Part shown: in pieces, positions 28,177 to 38,920 of the stretch
Numbering within the stretch: the stretch's first letter is position 1
Layout of the letters: every line of letters begins with the position of its first letter
Assembly: GCF_003633615.1 (NCBI RefSeq)
Contig: NZ_RBKU01000001.1
Coordinates: forward strand, 682,001 to 746,000
From: Mucilaginibacter gracilis
GTDB taxonomy: Bacteria > Bacteroidota > Bacteroidia > Sphingobacteriales > Sphingobacteriaceae
Direction of reading: 5' to 3'
Length of the DNA: 64,000 nucleotides
Position numbers and translations under genes: made by a program
The notes under the pieces: generated by a model
What the model was told of the DNA's origin: nothing
Databases searched by the model: none
What the model saw: only the letters and a program-made list of their open reading frames with translations

Positions 28177-29121
28177 CTAACTGTAAACTTCTTCTTCAAC
28201 CGGCTTTCCCCAGCTGCCTGCAGGTAATTCCGGACGAACGGCCAATGCATCGTTTATGACCTTTAGTACCTTGACACGCTCTTCGCCAATCAATGGTAAA
28301 CGTGGAGCACGTACATTTTCGGTACCGATACCTGTTGCAAGTTCGGCCAGTTTTATATATTGAACCAGTTTAGGGTGGATATCCAGCTCCAGGACAGGTA
28401 AAAACCAACGGTAAATGGTTAGGGCTTCTGCAATTCTGCCAGCTTTTACCAAACGGTAAATAGCCACCGTTTCTTTAGGGAAGGCATCAACCAAACCTGC
28501 AACCCAGCCATCGGCGCCCATGACAATGCTTTCCATAGCCAGCGGGTCAACACCGGTAAATATAGCATAGCGGTTGCCAAAACGGTTAAACATTTTGGTA
28601 ATGTTTGATACATTGCGGGTTGATTCTTTTACCGCCTGGATGTTTTTATAAACCGATAGTTTTTCAAACATATCCAGGGTAACTTCAATTTTATAATCAA
28701 CAGGATTATTGTAAATCATAATAGGCAGTTGGGTACTTTCGGCAACCGCGCCTATATACGCAAGGGTTTCGCGCTCTTCACTGTTATAGCGCATTGGCGG
28801 TAATAACATTAAACCATCGGCACCAGTATCAAACGCTCTTTTGGCACAAGCTACGGCTGCTTTAGTGGTTTACTCGGCAATGTTCAGTATTACAGGCACT
28901 TTGCCGTCAACATAATCAATAGTATGTTTTAACAACGAAAACTTTTCATCATCGCTCAGCACGCTGGCTTCGCCTAATGAACCGCCTAAAATCAAACCAT
29001 CAACGCCAGCTTCCAGCTGCGCGGCAAGGTTTACATCAAAAGCATCAAAATCCAATTCGTCGTTATCGGTAAACTTGGTGGTTACCGCAGGGAATACGCC
29101 TTTCCAGTCAAAAGTTATCAT
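28177..29121 (-). pseudogene. Dihydrodipicolinate synthase (DapA/NAL) family lyase, interrupted by one in-frame stop
   Basis: The minus-strand frame is a full-length DapA-family barrel of 314 codons plus stop, broken only by TAA at 28870-28872, which splits it into 83- and 210-aa ORFs. Family residues are present: GGSLGEASVLSDDEK (the substrate-carboxylate loop), IMIYNNPVDYK (Tyr proton donor) and IQAVKESTRN (Schiff-base Lys). Members act as pyruvate-dependent aldolases or dehydratases (N-acetylneuraminate lyase, KDG aldolase, hydroxyproline pathway deaminase); which one is not clear. The upstream half has a normal start. With a single lesion it is a young pseudogene or, less likely, a sequencing error. 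The remnant AraC next to it supports decay. Confidence 0.85.
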
Positions 29122-29408
29122 TTCGTATTGTTTTCACCAAAGTTATACTGATACTGCGCCCATTGTTTGATGAAATTACCGAACTATGGTTACATATTAC
29201 CAAAATGTTTACATAACTTAAAATGCATTTCAAAAAAGACTCATGAAATATCAATCTAAAAATTAATTACTATAGCGACTGCTGTAGTTAAATTTAAACA
29301 GGATAATATCCTGCTATCTATAGCAAAGTATTTAAAATATAGGATCATAATGTTGGAGTAACTTGGTTGCTTATTATGAAGATGCGTATAAAGTAAACTG
29401 TTACTATA

Positions 29409-31772
29409 GTGAAAAAGTGGCTAAAATTAAATATTTTTATTCTTTCTGGCTGTATTACAGCCAGTTCCGTACTTGCTCAATCGTATGTGCCGGAATGGAA
29501 AGACAAGAGAATTGTAACGATGTCTCGAACCGAGATCAAAGCCTACACTTTTAATTTAAAAGATGTAAAATTACTTAACAGCCCCTTTAAACAGGCTATG
29601 GAGGTTGATGCCGCCTACCTGCTATCAATTGAACCTGACAGGCTTTTATCGGGCTTTCGTGCCCACTCTGGTTTAAAGCCTAAAGGCAAAATGTATGAAG
29701 GATGGGAATCATCCGGTTTGGCCGGTCATACCCTTGGCCACTACTTATCGGCAATATCGATGCACTACGCAGCAACCCGCGACCCCGAATTTTTAAAGCG
29801 GGTTAACTATATCGTTAAAGAATTAGGAGAATGCCAGGTGGCGCGTAAAACCGGTTATGTAGGCGCTATACCGAAAGAAGATACGGTTTGGGCCGAAGTA
29901 GCGAAGGGCGATATCCGTTCGCGTGGGTTCGATTTAAATGGGGGCTGGTCGCCGTGGTACACTGTGCACAAAGTAATGGCAGGATTACTGGATGCATTTT
30001 TATATTGTAACAGCACACAGGCGCTTCATGTATGCAAGGGTATGGCCGACTGGACCGGCGAAACCCTTAAAAACCTTGACGACGAGAAACTGCAAAAAAT
30101 GCTTTTGTGCGAATACGGCGGCATGGCAGAAACCCTTGTTAACTTATACGCGATAAATGGAAATAAAAAATATCTCGACCTATCATACAAGTTTTATGAC
30201 AAGCGCATATTAGATCCATTGGCCAACCAACAAGATATATTACCAGGCAAACACTCTAACACCCAAATACCTAAAATAATTGCCAGCGCCAGGCGTTATG
30301 AACTTAACGGCGATAAAAAAGACAAGGCCATAGCCGAGTTTTTTTGGGAAACCATTGTAAACAACCATTCTTATGCCACCGGCGGCAATAGCAATTATGA
30401 GTATTTAAGCGAACCCAACAAGCTAAACGATAAGCTTACGGAAAACACTACTGAAACCTGTAATACTTATAACATGCTTAAACTCACGCGGCATTTGTTT
30501 GCGCTTGAGCCATCTGCTAAGTTAATGGACTATTACGAAAAAGCCTTATATAACCACATCCTGGCATCGCAAAACCATGAAACAGGTATGATGTGCTACT
30601 TTGTGCCATTAAGAATGGGCGGCAAAAAGGAATATAGCAGTCCCTTTGATACTTTTACCTGCTGCGTTGGCTCGGGGATGGAAAACCATGTTAAATACAA
30701 CGAAAGCATTTACTTTAGGGGTGCCGATGGCAGCTTGTATGTGAATTTATTTATTCCATCAGTATTAAACTGGAAAGAAAAAGGGTTGTCTATAACACAA
30801 GAAAGCAACTTACCCCAAAGCGATAAAACAACGCTAACGGTGACAACCTTAAAACCTGTTGCCATGGCCATCCGGGTGCGTAAACCTAAATGGGCCGACA
30901 ATACAACTGTAGGAGTAAACGGGAAAAAACAACAGGTGACTGCAGATGCACAAGGATACCTGGTTATAAACCGAAAATGGAAGAACAACGATAAAATTGA
31001 ATTTATCATGCCCGAGAATATTCACACCGAAGCCATGCCCGATAATGCCAACAGGCGCGCAGTATTCTATGGCCCTGTTTTACTGGCCGGCATTTTAGGT
31101 AATGCCGAACCCGATCCGCTTAAAGGTGTGCCCGTAATTGTCACCAGCGAAACCGACCCTAATAAGTGGCTGAAAATGGTGGATAAAAAGCAATTGAGTT
31201 TTGATGCTACAGGTATTGCTAAACCAACCGATGTTAAGCTAATTCCTTTTAACCAAACCAAAAATGAATACTACTCGGTTTATTGGGACGTATTCACGCC
31301 ACAATCATGGGCTGTACAACAAAAAACTTATGATGAGCAACGCAAAAAGCTACAGGAACTGGAGGCCCGTACCACAGATATTTTACGCATAGGCGAAATG
31401 CAGCCCGAACGCGACCATAATTTTACCGGCGAAAACGCTATCACCGGCGAGGATCACCAGAAAAAATGGCGGTCAACCGAAAATGGCGGATATTTACAGT
31501 ACGAGATGAAGGTTGATGCCAACAGCCAAAACACCCTCATTAATACCTACTGGGGCATGGATAACCGGGGCCGCACATTTGATATCATGATAGATGGGAT
31601 CAAGCTATCAACCGAAGATTTGAACCAATACAAGGAAAGCCGTTTTTATGATATCAGCTACGTTGTCCCTATCGAGCTAACCAAAGGCAAACAAAAAGTA
31701 ACCGTGAAACTATTACCAAAAAAAGACAACAGCGCCGGCCCGGTTTATGGTTGCCGGGTGGTTAAAAATTAA
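29409..31772 (+). CDS. GH127/GH146-type beta-L-arabinofuranosidase (DUF1680)
   Basis: This 787-aa exported protein starts at GTG 29409 (VKKWLKLNIFILSG, signal peptide ending SVLAQ); the ATG 33 nt upstream in the same frame is closed by a stop. The DUF1680 (alpha/alpha)6 barrel is clear: GWESSGLAGHTLGHYLSA, GFDLNGGWSPWYTVHKVMAGL, TENTTETCNTYNMLKLTR and DTFTCCVGSGMENHVKY, with the Zn-binding and catalytic cysteines in the CC pair. These enzymes use a cysteine nucleophile and release L-arabinofuranose from beta-linked arabinan or arabinogalactan side chains. C-terminal beta-sandwich domains follow, including a late DUF4986/DUF6805-like part. It is the first gene of a two-gene operon with the next GH127. 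Confidence 0.92.
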   Translation: MKKWLKLNIFILSGCITASSVLAQSYVPEWKDKRIVTMSRTEIKAYTFNLKDVKLLNSPFKQAMEVDAAYLLSIEPDRLLSGFRAHSGLKPKGKMYEGWESSGLAGHTLGHYLSAISMHYAATRDPEFLKRVNYIVKELGECQVARKTGYVGAIPKEDTVWAEVAKGDIRSRGFDLNGGWSPWYTVHKVMAGLLDAFLYCNSTQALHVCKGMADWTGETLKNLDDEKLQKMLLCEYGGMAETLVNLYAINGNKKYLDLSYKFYDKRILDPLANQQDILPGKHSNTQIPKIIASARRYELNGDKKDKAIAEFFWETIVNNHSYATGGNSNYEYLSEPNKLNDKLTENTTETCNTYNMLKLTRHLFALEPSAKLMDYYEKALYNHILASQNHETGMMCYFVPLRMGGKKEYSSPFDTFTCCVGSGMENHVKYNESIYFRGADGSLYVNLFIPSVLNWKEKGLSITQESNLPQSDKTTLTVTTLKPVAMAIRVRKPKWADNTTVGVNGKKQQVTADAQGYLVINRKWKNNDKIEFIMPENIHTEAMPDNANRRAVFYGPVLLAGILGNAEPDPLKGVPVIVTSETDPNKWLKMVDKKQLSFDATGIAKPTDVKLIPFNQTKNEYYSVYWDVFTPQSWAVQQKTYDEQRKKLQELEARTTDILRIGEMQPERDHNFTGENAITGEDHQKKWRSTENGGYLQYEMKVDANSQNTLINTYWGMDNRGRTFDIMIDGIKLSTEDLNQYKESRFYDISYVVPIELTKGKQKVTVKLLPKKDNSAGPVYGCRVVKN

Positions 31773-31788
31773 ACATTCAAGAAACTAT

Positions 31789-34191
31789 ATGATGATAAAA
31801 AAAAGAAAAGCAGCTGGTTTGCTATTATCTATGATAGGAATAAGCAGCATGGTGTTTGGGCAACAAAAAGATTACCCTATACAGCCCGTGGCATTCACCA
31901 GTGTACATGTAAATGATAAATTTTGGGAACCCAAGATGGAGGTTAATGCCAATGTAACCATACCCTATGTACTTGCACAGTGCAAAAAAAATGGTCGCAT
32001 GGATAACTTTTTACGGGCAGGCAAACAGCTGGATGGCGATAAGCTAAGCGAGTTTCCGTTTGACGATACGGATGTTTATAAAGCTATTGAAGGTGCCTCC
32101 TACTCTATGCAAAACAAAAAGAACCCTAAGCTGGATAGATATATTGACACCCTTATAGGCATTATTGGCGCCGCCCAGGAGCCGGATGGCTACCTGTATA
32201 CTTTTCGTACTGTGCACGCTAAAAAACCCCACGAGTGGATTGGCGACAAGCGCTGGGTGAACGAGGAGATATTGAGCCATGAATTGTATGATTGTGGTCA
32301 CCTGTATGAAGCTGCCGTTGCCCATTACCAGGCTACCGGCAAGCGTACGTTTCTAAACATCGCCATAAAGAACGCCGACCTGCTGGTAAAAACCTTTGGC
32401 CCGGGCAAAATTGAGGAATATCCTGGGCATCAAATTGTGGAAATAGGCCTTTCAAAAATGTACCGCGTTACCGGTAAAAAGGAATACCTTGACCTGGCCA
32501 AATTCTTTTTAGATGTACGTGGACCTAAAGGCGATGCTTATAACCAAGCCAATAAAAAAGTGGTTGACCAGCACGAAGCCGAAGGCCACGCTGTACGTGC
32601 AGCCTATATGTACACAGGTATGGCCGATATTGCCGCGCTAACCGGCGATACCAAATATTTAAACGCCATTGACGATATCTGGGGCGATGTAGTTAATAAA
32701 AAACTATACATCACCGGGGGCATAGGTGCAACCGGGGCCGGCGAAGCTTTTGGCGATGCCTACCAGCTGCCTAACATGTCGGCGTATGCAGAAACCTGTG
32801 CGGCTATTGGCAACGTATACTGGAACAACCGTATGTTTTTACTGCACGGCGATGCCAAATATATCGATGTATTGGAGCGGACGCTTTATAATGGACTGTT
32901 ATCGGGCGTATCTTTAAGCGGAGATCGTTTCTTTTACCCTAACCCACTGGCATCTATGTTTCAGCACCAGCGCAGCGCCTGGATCAGCTGCGCCTGCTGT
33001 ATCAGTAACATGACGCGCTTTTTACCATCCTTGCCAGGCTATGTTTATGCCAAAAACAAAAACGACCTGTATGTAAACCTGTTTATGAGTAACTCCAGTA
33101 ATATCAAACTGGCATCGGGAAATGTAAATATTGTTCAGCAAACAGATTATCCGTGGAAGGGGCAGGTTGACATGACCATTAACCCTGTAAAAACAACCGA
33201 CTTTACTTTAAGGGTACGCATACCGGGCTGGGCCAAACAACAACCCGTACCGGGTAATCTGTACAGCTTTATGGATAAAACGCCGCTGCCGGTAGTGATA
33301 TACATAAACGGTAAGGCAACCTCATTTGTAACCGAAAAAGGTTATGCTGTTTTAAAACGCAACTGGAAAAAAGGCGATAAGGTTTCGCTGGCTTTACCTT
33401 TAGAAACTGAAAAGGTTTTGGCTAATGACAAAGTAAAGGACGACAGGGGTCGTTTTGCATTTGAACGCGGGCCTATAGTGTATTGCCTTGAAGGACCAGA
33501 TAACCGTGACAGCCTTGTTCAGAATATTTTAATTGATAAAAATGCGCTCACTGAGGCCAATTATAAGGCAGACCTGTTAAACGGCGTAGATGTGATAAGT
33601 ACAGATGGTAAAAGCACCAAAAGGCAGTTAAACAGCGATAAGCTGATAGAAACTGATCAAAAGGTAAAAGCTATCCCTTACTACGCCTGGGCAAACCGTG
33701 GCCCAAGCGAGATGACCGTTTGGGTACCTTACGAAGCATCGGCAGCAAGCCCTAAACCAGCGCCTACCATTGCCAGTACAAGTACGGTAACATCATCATT
33801 AAGAAATTCGCGCATGTATGGTGCCATTAAAGACCAATACGAACCCGGTAGTTCTGGCGATACCAACTACCCATACCTGCATTGGTGGCCGGCACATAAT
33901 ACCAACGAGTTTGTTCAGTATAACTTTAATGCCGAACATACGGTAAGCGAATCGAAAGTGTATTGGTACGATGATGGACCCTGGGGCGGCTGCCGCGTAC
34001 CTGTATCATACAAAATACTTTATTTAAAAGACGGCCAATGGATACCAGTAAAAAACACCTCGCCTTACACAGTAAGCAAGGATACTTTTAACACGGTAAC
34101 CTTTGAGCCGGTAAATACTACAGCTTTGAAAATGGAGATTCAACTGCCTGTTGATAACTCTACTGGCATACACGAATGGGCTGTTAAATAA
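31789..34191 (+). CDS. Second GH127-type beta-L-arabinofuranosidase
   Basis: This 800-aa exported protein starts at the double ATG 31789 (MMIKKRKAAGLLLSMIGIS), 16 nt after the stop of the first GH127 gene; an in-frame upstream ATG would overlap that gene. The catalytic barrel has AAQEPDGYLYTFRTV, LYDCGHLYEAAVAHYQATG, YITGGIGATGAGEAFGDAYQLPN, YAETCAAIGNVYWNNRM (the acid/base Glu region) and WISCACCISNMTRFLPSLPGYVY (the nucleophile Cys). This is closer to classical GH127 than the neighbour is, so the two are probably complementary arabinofuranosidases. The C-terminal 120 residues look like a discoidin-like carbohydrate-binding module (KVYWYDDGPWGGCRVPVSYKI). A terminator follows 30 nt after the stop. 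Confidence 0.93.
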   Translation: MMIKKRKAAGLLLSMIGISSMVFGQQKDYPIQPVAFTSVHVNDKFWEPKMEVNANVTIPYVLAQCKKNGRMDNFLRAGKQLDGDKLSEFPFDDTDVYKAIEGASYSMQNKKNPKLDRYIDTLIGIIGAAQEPDGYLYTFRTVHAKKPHEWIGDKRWVNEEILSHELYDCGHLYEAAVAHYQATGKRTFLNIAIKNADLLVKTFGPGKIEEYPGHQIVEIGLSKMYRVTGKKEYLDLAKFFLDVRGPKGDAYNQANKKVVDQHEAEGHAVRAAYMYTGMADIAALTGDTKYLNAIDDIWGDVVNKKLYITGGIGATGAGEAFGDAYQLPNMSAYAETCAAIGNVYWNNRMFLLHGDAKYIDVLERTLYNGLLSGVSLSGDRFFYPNPLASMFQHQRSAWISCACCISNMTRFLPSLPGYVYAKNKNDLYVNLFMSNSSNIKLASGNVNIVQQTDYPWKGQVDMTINPVKTTDFTLRVRIPGWAKQQPVPGNLYSFMDKTPLPVVIYINGKATSFVTEKGYAVLKRNWKKGDKVSLALPLETEKVLANDKVKDDRGRFAFERGPIVYCLEGPDNRDSLVQNILIDKNALTEANYKADLLNGVDVISTDGKSTKRQLNSDKLIETDQKVKAIPYYAWANRGPSEMTVWVPYEASAASPKPAPTIASTSTVTSSLRNSRMYGAIKDQYEPGSSGDTNYPYLHWWPAHNTNEFVQYNFNAEHTVSESKVYWYDDGPWGGCRVPVSYKILYLKDGQWIPVKNTSPYTVSKDTFNTVTFEPVNTTALKMEIQLPVDNSTGIHEWAVK

Positions 34192-34221
34192 TACCCTCAA
34201 CTAACCTGGCCTCTTGTATTG

Positions 34222-34264
34222 ATATCCCGTTAAAATCTTTTAGATTTTAACGGGATATTTTTTT
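34222..34264 (+). terminator. Rho-independent terminator of the GH127 operon
   Basis: A perfect 17-bp stem (34222-34238 with 34242-34258, core ATCCCGTTAAAATCT) with a TTT loop is followed by a T-run to 34264. It lies about 30 nt after the stop of the second GH127 gene and is the strongest hairpin in this part of the window. Confidence 0.9.
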
Positions 34265-34352
34265 AAACTTAAAAATTCAATGGTTACCGGGCATTGGGCC
34301 AATGATTTTAGCCTATATAACTCCTAATTAGCAACCTATTAAAACTAATCTT

Positions 34353-35711
34353 ATGAAAATTAAGTATTTGGTAATTCTCATTGCCATAACGTCAATTGGA
34401 GCATTATTGGCATTCAAACGTTCTTCAATTGAACGCGAGTCACTACAAATATCCAATCACGAATGAAAAAGAAATAAGTACGCCCGCCAAAACCATCTAT
34501 TATCCTGCCAATGTCTGGATGGTTGCCGACAATAATGATTACAGTAACAAAAATAGTGAATTCAGCAATTTTCATAAATCGGAATCAAATGATGTGGCCA
34601 TGTTTTGGGGCAAAGAGTATGGAAATGATGCCACAATTAATCAGGACGCTTCCCAGAGGTTCAATCCCAACACTTCGATAACAGGATTAGAAAGATTTTA
34701 TACCTGTTATCGTGACACCCTAAAATTTGTACAAAAAGGACAATCGTTGACTGATCAATATAAAATGTTAACGTACGTATTTTACAGCACTACCGACGGC
34801 ACTGCCTATGGTGGTGGAGTCGATAATAAAATTGGCGTCTTGTGGCCCCCCGCAGTACGGATTAACGCTACTCGTTACGGAGCTTTGGCACATGAACTCG
34901 GCCATTCATTTTAATATATGGTTCATGCGGATGGTGCCTGGGGATTTACCTCCACGCCGGCAGGAAGCAATAGTCAAACTATTTTTGAAATGACATCCCA
35001 GTACATGTTGTTCCAAGTATATTTGGGATGGATGACCTTCGAAAACTATCACATGGTAAGTTTTATGCATCAAACCCACCTCTCCTTTTTGCACGAGGAC
35101 AATCAATATCATTCTCCATATGTTTTAGAGTACTGGTCTAATAAACGTGGCAGGGACTTTGTAGGAAAAATATGGCGAAATGCGACCCAGGGAGAGGATG
35201 CGGTGATGACCTATAAGAGATTAACCGGATTAAGCCAATCGCAGTTTAATGACGAGATGTTTGATGCTGACCGAAAATTTATAACCTGGGATTTGGCCCG
35301 TATTGCGCGAGCCGCAAAACCTTATGCAAATCAACATCTTGCAACTTTAAACAACGCTGGAAATGGCTGGTACAAAATAGCAGAAAGCAACTGTCCGCAA
35401 AACTACGGTTATAATGGAATTAAATTAAAAGTTCCAGCTTCGGGAACCACTGTAACACTCCAGTTTCAGGGAATTGCAGGCGCTACAGGTTAAAGGACGG
35501 TACCCGCGTTTACGGAAGCGTAAATTCCAGTTCAACCGGGACCACCAGCTTTGTGGTTCCTGCCAATACAACCTACCTGTGGCTTATTGTAACCGGTGCT
35601 CCAACGCAACATTGGAAGCATTTAAATGACGGCAACGCTTCAAATGATGAAGAATGGCCATATCAAGTTAAATTAACTGGAACCTCACTTGATGATGCTG
35701 TGATCAAATGA
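34353..35711 (+). pseudogene. Broken copy of the DUF6055-like lipoprotein gene at 40368
   Basis: Reading from ATG 34353 the sequence parallels the intact gene at 40368 from start to stop but carries three lesions. A net +1-nt change between the signal region (after KRSSIERESLQISNHE) and TIYYPAN shifts the frame. A CAA-to-TAA nonsense change at 34912-34914 falls just after HELGHSF. A 55-nt deletion at about 35492 removes the codons for the segment around GWRYGF. The lipobox Cys is also replaced (AFKRS instead of ACKRS). From about 34880 to 35330 it differs from the intact copy at only about five positions, while the first 500 nt are clearly more divergent. Confidence 0.92.
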
Positions 35712-35752
35712 TTTCAGGTTAGCAAAAAAATATTAGCTGCGTGCATCGTTAT

Positions 35753-38529
35753 TTAACCGGCCTTTATCCGCTTTAAAATAACGGAGTTTTTTTCACAGCC
35801 AATCGGCAGCTTAACATTTACTGATCCATCAGCCGCACCTTTACTCTTAAACAATAACTTACCATTTAGGATAAGTTTATAACCACCTTTTATTCCTTCA
35901 AACAAAACATCAACATTATGTGGTTCCGGAATCCGAGAGGTTATGGAAAAGGCTATATTTTTTCCATATCTGTCAATTACAACAGGAACGCTTTCTAAAA
36001 AACCGTCTGAAGATAGTTCTATGTCTATTTTCTGTCCGAAAGCACGGTAATAAAACCTGCTGCCCAAGCCATCTCATGGTATCACTTTAAGCTTGTTTCC
36101 ATCCCGCTTTAAATTTCCACCGTAAGCCACAAGGCCAAAAATATCGTCATTAGTGATCACCGTAGCAGCCATCCTTGTAGCTCCGCCATATCCTATATCT
36201 GCTTCTCCATCATAAAACCATGGCCCCCTGCCCTGGTTTTTGTTTATCCAGTTTCTTGTATATTGCTGCGGCTCAAATGCCCAACCCGAGGCGCCGTCAT
36301 TTTCCTTGCTTGGGTACCAAAAACCATAATTACTATTTTTATTTCCGGTATTCATCAGCGCAAACGAAGACAGGTAGGATGCATAACCCAAGCGTATAAA
36401 ATCGCTGGGATGCCTGGCGAAGTTTAAACCATAATCCAATATCCCCCAGCCTCCCATTGGCGCCATATAAGTTAGCGTGAAGGAATCACTTTTACCCCTA
36501 AAATCGCTGCCCAGGTAATAATACGCAGTTTCAAGCCATCCTCTTGAAGCCATGTTGGCTGCAATTTCCCTGTCCATAAACTTCCGGCCATCTCCAGCGC
36601 TGATATGAGCATGAGAATACCACTTTTGAGGTTCTTATCATACCACAAATTACTATCGGCTTTAAGCTTATTGGGTACGGCATAACGGGCTATGGCATGT
36701 GTTGATTCATAAGCCGTGGCATCAACAGCATACTCGGATCGAAACGGATAGGGATCATCATACAAAAAGTACTTTACTTTTTTCTCCCACTCGCCTTTTA
36801 ACCAATCAGCATCGTCATTAAAACCTTCTTTTCGCAAAGTCGCCATTAAATCTATCAACACAACTTCGTTATAGCAGCCCCACTTATAGGTTTCATACCA
36901 GGGTAAAATTTCGTAAGGATAAGTAAAATATGCTTTGGCTGTTTCTTTGGCCCGTTTTAAATACGCCGTGGCATCCAAATAATGAACCATGCCAGGATAC
37001 CTTTTTGCCAGTTGATACATGTTATAATAAAGCATGATAATATGCGGGTAATCATATGACCTCCAAACATGATCTTTGTCCAGGTTAGTTTTTGAGATCT
37101 TCTTGCGTAATATAGAGTCCCTGTCTACATGCCAGTCTGGAGTTGCATAAACGCCGTAAGGATGCGGACTTTCGGTATCCGTTTTTTGTAGCTTACCCCA
37201 AACAAAATTTTTAATGTAATATTCTACAGCATCTATTTCTTTTTGATTTGGATAAAACACATTTTTAGCGGTCAGAAAAGGTGCTTTACCCAGCGTCGGA
37301 TCATCTGATGCCAATACGTAAGCTAACGACCCCGTAAAGCTGTCCCCGTTATCCGGTCCGCGGAGAACCTGATTTTTCATATCCCAAACAGAAAATAAGC
37401 CATTATACCATTTTGATGAATCAAGATGCTGCTGGTGGCTTACCAAAAAGCCGGCCGCTTTTTATATAAAGTTTCCAACGGTTCGGTAACAAAGAACTCC
37501 AGGTAGGTATGATAATTTGCACCATGAGTTATGGATATCCTGTTTTCACCCAGGTGTGAAAAACGGATATCATAAAAATTTTAACGAGCGTGATGGCTAA
37601 CCCGCTTTATAATAGTCGTACCTGGAAATTCTGCTTCAACCTTTTTTATTTCCCTTTTAGTGCTTAGCAATAATTCAACCGTTAAATCGGTTGGTATAGT
37701 CATGCCAGGCAAAACCTGTATGTCTACCATTCCTTCCTGAATTAGGATATCCCTTATCCCCTGATAATTGGCCGCCCACCTGAATTTAAATCCATAGTTA
37801 ACCGTAGCACCCGGCAAAATAGCTGCCGAACTAATTGGTTGCCGCCAGGTACCTCCTGGTTTTGTGGATGATGTATACCTGGCGTGGATATAAGTTTTAA
37901 AATCACCATCACTGTTAGTGTCAAAATATTCCAGTTGGTTCCAGGCAAAGGTATCATAACAAGGTAAGTACCTTTTCCCGTCGGCCTTTCCCAAAAAAGG
38001 AAAGAGTTATTTCCAGAAATAAAATGATGTTTTATTACATGTTCTTCAAATATCTACCTTGAATTTTCGCCTCCCTGGTTGTTATAGGCTATAGGGATAG
38101 CAACATCCTGTAAATTGATAGTTACATCCTGTATATTCTTGATAGAAGACTTCCAGTAAAGTGCTTCTGAAGTCAATTGATAGGCTTGCGACAATTGTAA
38201 CAACCGCGATTTGGTCTGGGGATGCCAACTGCCTTTAAGTATATTATCCTGTATAAATTCTGATTCGCCGCCGGCTCCCGTCAGTGAATCAATATGCCCT
38301 GTTTTATCCTTATAACGTATCAATAAGTCAGTAAATTTTCGATCATGACCCACATAGTTTGTTTTAAAGCTATCGTGATGTTTAAACATAACCGAGATAC
38401 CAGAGCCAGAAAGCTAACGTCAAATGCCTGATTCGAGATATTGAGCGTATCTGATTTTTGGGCCATTACCCATGTGTGTAAAGCTATTGAAAGTGTTAAA
38501 AAAAGAAGATAAATTCTACGCATGGGCAA
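35753..38529 (-). pseudogene. Decayed large secreted protein, DUF5695-like
   Basis: Six minus-strand ORFs (38529-38320, 38389-38054, 37994-37581, 37446-36472, 36577-36074, 36067-35753) join in order into one protein of about 900 residues. It starts with a signal peptide (MPMRRIYLLFLTLSIALHTW) and ends PIGCEKNSVILKRIKAG. Conserved-looking segments such as VWRSYDYPHIIMLYYNMYQLAKRYP, GCYNEVVLIDLMATL and GWLETAYYYLGSD suggest an (alpha/alpha) barrel of glycoside-hydrolase type. DUF5695 is my best recollection for the family. Four frameshifts or small indels and a TGA at 36074-36076 (probably from CGA) inactivate it. No function is expected. Confidence 0.8.
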
Positions 38530-38653
38530 AGTATGAAGGTATATTGCGTAATGCTTAAGAGTTTGGTAACAGGCATTGCAACCTATAGAACTAAAATCTA
38601 CAGTAAATCAATAAATATAAATTAAAAAGGCAATGGTACTTAAATTCACACCG

Positions 38654-38863
38654 CTATAAATCAGCCTCATTTATTATATCCATTATTTTATCCGGCTCAA
38701 CCCCATTTTGAATAGCCATTTCAGATAGTATTTTCAATTTAGCTTTTTTAATGCGTAAAAATTGGGGAACAATAAATAGCGCTCTTATCATTAAAATACC
38801 TACGAGGAAGGCAATAAAATAACCTATAAGAGTCAATATTATTGTTACATAGTAATAAGCCAT
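38654..38863 (-). CDS. Small membrane protein
   Basis: A 69-aa ORF with one long hydrophobic stretch (YYVTIILTLIGYFIAFLVGILMIRALF) followed by a basic linker (RIKKAKLKI) and an amphipathic C-terminus. It is single-pass or hairpin in topology. No family is recognised. The upstream sequence is A/T-rich without a clear Shine-Dalgarno, which is usual in Bacteroidota. It may be a real small protein standing alone between decayed genes. Confidence 0.5.
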   Translation of the reverse strand: MAYYYVTIILTLIGYFIAFLVGILMIRALFIVPQFLRIKKAKLKILSEMAIQNGVEPDKIMDIINEADL

Positions 38864-38920
38864 AAACTTTATATGTTTAGTTTGTAAATCATTGTTTTTT
38901 TTTAATAATGGACTGAAATA

